Part shown: one piece after another, positions 16,281-18,001 of the stretch
Layout of the letters: every line of letters starts with the position of its first letter
Position numbering within the stretch: position 1 is the stretch's first letter
Notes under the pieces: generated by a model
Database searches by the model: none
What the model was told of the DNA's origin: nothing
The model's input: the letters and a program-made list of their open reading frames with translations, nothing else
Made by a program: the position numbers and the translations under genes
Assembly (NCBI GenBank): GCA_964613015.1
Contig: CAZTFP010000025.1
Coordinates: 1 to 18,001 of the forward strand
Direction: 5' to 3'
Length of the DNA: 18,001 nucleotides
Source of the DNA: CAJBLF01 sp964613015
Lineage (GTDB): Bacteria; Patescibacteriota; Gracilibacteria; Absconditabacterales; Absconditicoccaceae

Positions 16281-17561
16281 TTACCTTCTTCTCAATATAC
16301 CGTATCTTCTTGCAAGTCATATATTCGCTATAATAAATACCATAATTCCCACTAATATAAATGATGTCTGGATACCGAAGAGAATAGAAGATATTCCAAA
16401 AAGCAATATCCCTACCATTTCTCATAATCTTGCAACAAACTCTTCTACTCCAGAAATAGTTCATTCGTCTTTTTGATCAACACAATCAGAAATATAAGCA
16501 GAGATTACAGGACGCATGAGAGAAAGTCCCAATGATATTGCAAATGTGATTATCATAATATGTCGGAATGTTTCATTGTATCCGAGCAACATATAAAGAA
16601 AAGAAATAAAGAGCAATATGAAGAATAAAAATTTCCTTTTACTGGTGTTGTTTGCTATATTTCCTGTAAAAAAATCTATCAAATACGGTATTTTCATTGC
16701 AGCATACACAAGAGCAATCTGTGAAAGCGTTAGATTGTCTCTTATGGCAATAATAGGAATAAAAAACAATCCTATGTAATTGAGAGTATTAAATATAAAT
16801 TCAAATCCAAGTGCATAATATAATCTGGTAGAATAATTTTTCATACTATGTATCACTTTTTTTATAGCGTTGAGAGAAAATACTTCAAGCAAAAATTTGT
16901 ATATAAATGTATTTTTACCGAGAAATTTTTTGATTTTCTTGGCACTAAGATTGGGAAGTTTTTTGTCTGTAAAGAACGAAATAATTGCAAAAATAGAAAT
17001 AAATATAAATATATATGGTAGATCAACATAGAGTATAAGTATTGATGCAATCAGTGCTCCTATAACATAAGCAAGATTCATACTAGAAAAATACAGTCAG
17101 AATATTTTGCCTCTCAAATGTTGTTTACTATGTTGACGAATAAATGATTGATACGTTATCATTAACGATGCTGTAGCGAAACCATTGAGTATAACTGCTA
17201 TCATTAACAATATCCGAGATTTTTGAATCCCTGCCATAAAATAAAAAAGTCATGTAATGACATATATTCATTTACTCAAAAACAATACTGATTTTAAATT
17301 TGCATGATCATCTAATTCTCCTACAGGGATAGAAAATATCATTTTACCTAGAGATAATAGCGCTCAGATTATTGATACTCGAAAAATATTATCTATTATA
17401 GTTTTGATATAAATAGAAAAAAATGCATCTGCTCAAAGTCCCCATCATAACATGAATATAAATAGAGAGAAAGAAACTATTCTGATAGAAATTGGAATAG
17501 AAAAAAAGTCTTTTTTAATGACTTTTATAATGCCCTCATGCTGATTATTTTTTTGAATCAT
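16281..17561 (-). CDS. MFS family transporter
   Basis: 426 aa, ATG 17559-17561 to TAA 16281-16283, with TGA=Gly at several places (for example 16461-16463). The first ~30 residues are polar and amphipathic (MIQKNNQHEGIIKVIKKDFF), followed by about twelve hydrophobic helices with the usual central cytoplasmic loop (DKKLPNLSAKKIKKFLGKNT, ~205-225). The TM2-TM3 loop SLGKMIFSIPVGELDDHANLKS fits the MFS motif A region, with GELDDH replacing the usual G-x-x-x-D-R. YISDCVDQKDEGTISG near the TM10-11 loop is also MFS-like. The substrate is not predictable; efflux or nutrient exchange are both possible. Own perfect promoter upstream. Convergent with the pseudogene, with only 19 nt between stops and no visible terminator. 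Confidence 0.87.
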
Positions 17562-17593
17562 ATAGATATTGCTATATAAATAGTATGTCATTA

Positions 17594-17621
17594 ATTATAA
17601 TGAAAAATATTGTTTTGTCAA
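17594..17621 (-). promoter_or_regulatory. Strong promoter for the MFS gene
   Basis: On the minus strand, TTGACA (plus 17616-17621), a 16-nt spacer, TATAAT (plus 17594-17599). Both boxes match the sigma70 consensus exactly. The leader would be ~26 nt. This is the best promoter in the window. Confidence 0.8.
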
Positions 17622-17640
17622 AATTCCAAATAATTTCGAT

Positions 17641-17723
17641 TTATTCTCCTTAAAAAAATAAATTTTATTTTTTTATTGAAGAATATATAGTTACCAAAAT
17701 GAATAAAAATTCGATTGGTAAAA
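17641..17723. repeat. Dispersed hairpin repeat, copy 2
   Basis: Counterpart of 13471-13553. The hairpin has TTACCAA (17691-17697) with TTGGTAA (17715-17721), and inner TGAAT (17700-17704) with ATTCG (17709-17713). Relative to copy 1, a T-A pair in the stem has become C-G, so pairing is kept. It lies ~20 bp upstream of the -35 box of the MFS promoter, between that promoter and the terminator of the right-edge gene. Confidence 0.7.
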
Positions 17724-17740
17724 TATAAATTAAAATTTTT

Positions 17741-17766
17741 AAAAAAATCCTCCTATGACAGGAGGA
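17741..17766 (-). terminator. Rho-independent terminator of the right-edge gene
   Basis: TCCTCCT (17748-17754) pairs with AGGAGGA (17760-17766), loop ATGAC. On the minus strand seven T follow (A at 17741-17747). It is ~20 nt past the stop at 17787. Confidence 0.88.
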
Positions 17767-17786
17767 CTAATTGTTTATAGTGTTTT

Positions 17787-18001
17787 TTATTCTAGTCCTA
17801 ATGTTTTGTACATCATTGTCATAGCATCTTTTTTGCTAGTGGTGAAATAAAGTACAATATTTCCATGAATAAATATATTTGAATTAGATTTTGTCTGTCA
17901 TACAGAAGTCATACTTACTTGACCATTTTCATCTGTTGTCGAGATAAAAAATACCTTACTAGGATATTTTGAAATTTCCGTGGTATACGTTATTCATTGT
18001 G
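17787..18001 (-). CDS. Unrecognised protein, C-terminal part only
   Basis: The frame enters from the right edge and ends at TAA 17787-17789. It is open throughout only if TGA is Gly (for example in TSVGQTKSN). About 71 residues are visible: beta-strand-like, polar segments (KVFFISTTDENGQVSMTSVG, NIFIHGNIVLYFTTSKKDA) and a short final helix (MTMMYKTLGLE). No TM helix in the visible part. A strong terminator follows, so this is the last gene of its unit. Too little is present to name a family. Confidence 0.75.

Noticed and set aside
1..18001. tRNA genes, including a tRNA-Gly with UCA anticodon, and CRISPR arrays
   Set aside because: I found no T-arm/D-arm signature or cloverleaf in any intergenic gap, and no regularly spaced direct repeats.

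Overview
The window reads coherently only if UGA is translated as glycine (NCBI genetic code 25). Under the standard code almost every large gene breaks into short pieces at TGA. With TGA read as Gly the pieces join in a single frame into full-length proteins of known families: ValRS, GpmI, prepilin peptidase, peptidase U32, FemAB, HIT, a P-loop kinase, peptidase S51 and MFS. The UGA codons fall on conserved glycines, for example two in the Walker A motif of the kinase, two in the nucleophile elbow of the S51 peptidase, and others in GpmI, ValRS and U32 motifs. TGG is still used for Trp, so this is not code 4. Code 25 is known from Candidatus Absconditabacteria (SR1) and Gracilibacteria (BD1-5) of the Candidate Phyla Radiation. 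The DNA is strongly A+T-rich and compact, which fits. I cannot tell the two phyla apart from this window.

Layout. 1-2221 (minus): two single-pass membrane proteins, the second resembling PilO of type IV pili. 2429-3401 (minus): two small unrecognised genes, each followed by a copy of the same terminator hairpin. 3421-5500: a divergent pair, a FemAB-type peptidoglycan aminoacyltransferase (minus) and a membrane-anchored lysozyme-like protein (plus). 5568-9671 (minus): valS, then gpmI, each with its own promoter and terminator. 9832-11123 (minus): a guanylate-kinase-like P-loop kinase and a HIT-domain protein in a two-gene operon, with an inverted repeat overlapping the predicted promoter. 11273-13104 (plus): prepilin peptidase overlapping a polytopic membrane protein. 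13189-13458 (plus): a small two-TM protein whose 3' end runs into its terminator. 13695-16261 (plus): an S51 peptidase, a U32 (TrhP-like) tRNA-modification protein, and a broken HExxH protein with one amber codon and one A-tract frameshift. 16281-17561 (minus): an MFS transporter behind a perfect-consensus promoter. 17787-18001 (minus): the 3' end of an unrecognised gene.

Functionally the window mixes housekeeping (valS, gpmI, tRNA hydroxylation, nucleotide kinase), envelope functions (FemAB, lysozyme-like protein, MFS) and pilus or secretion parts (PilO-like, prepilin peptidase). I found no tRNA, rRNA, CRISPR array, transposase or phage genes. No gap between genes exceeds 300 bases. The least explained signals are an ~83-bp dispersed hairpin repeat present twice (13471-13553 and 17641-17723) with a compensatory base-pair change, the inverted repeat upstream of the kinase, a run of predicted promoters that share a 16-bp spacer, and the general lack of Shine-Dalgarno sequences.
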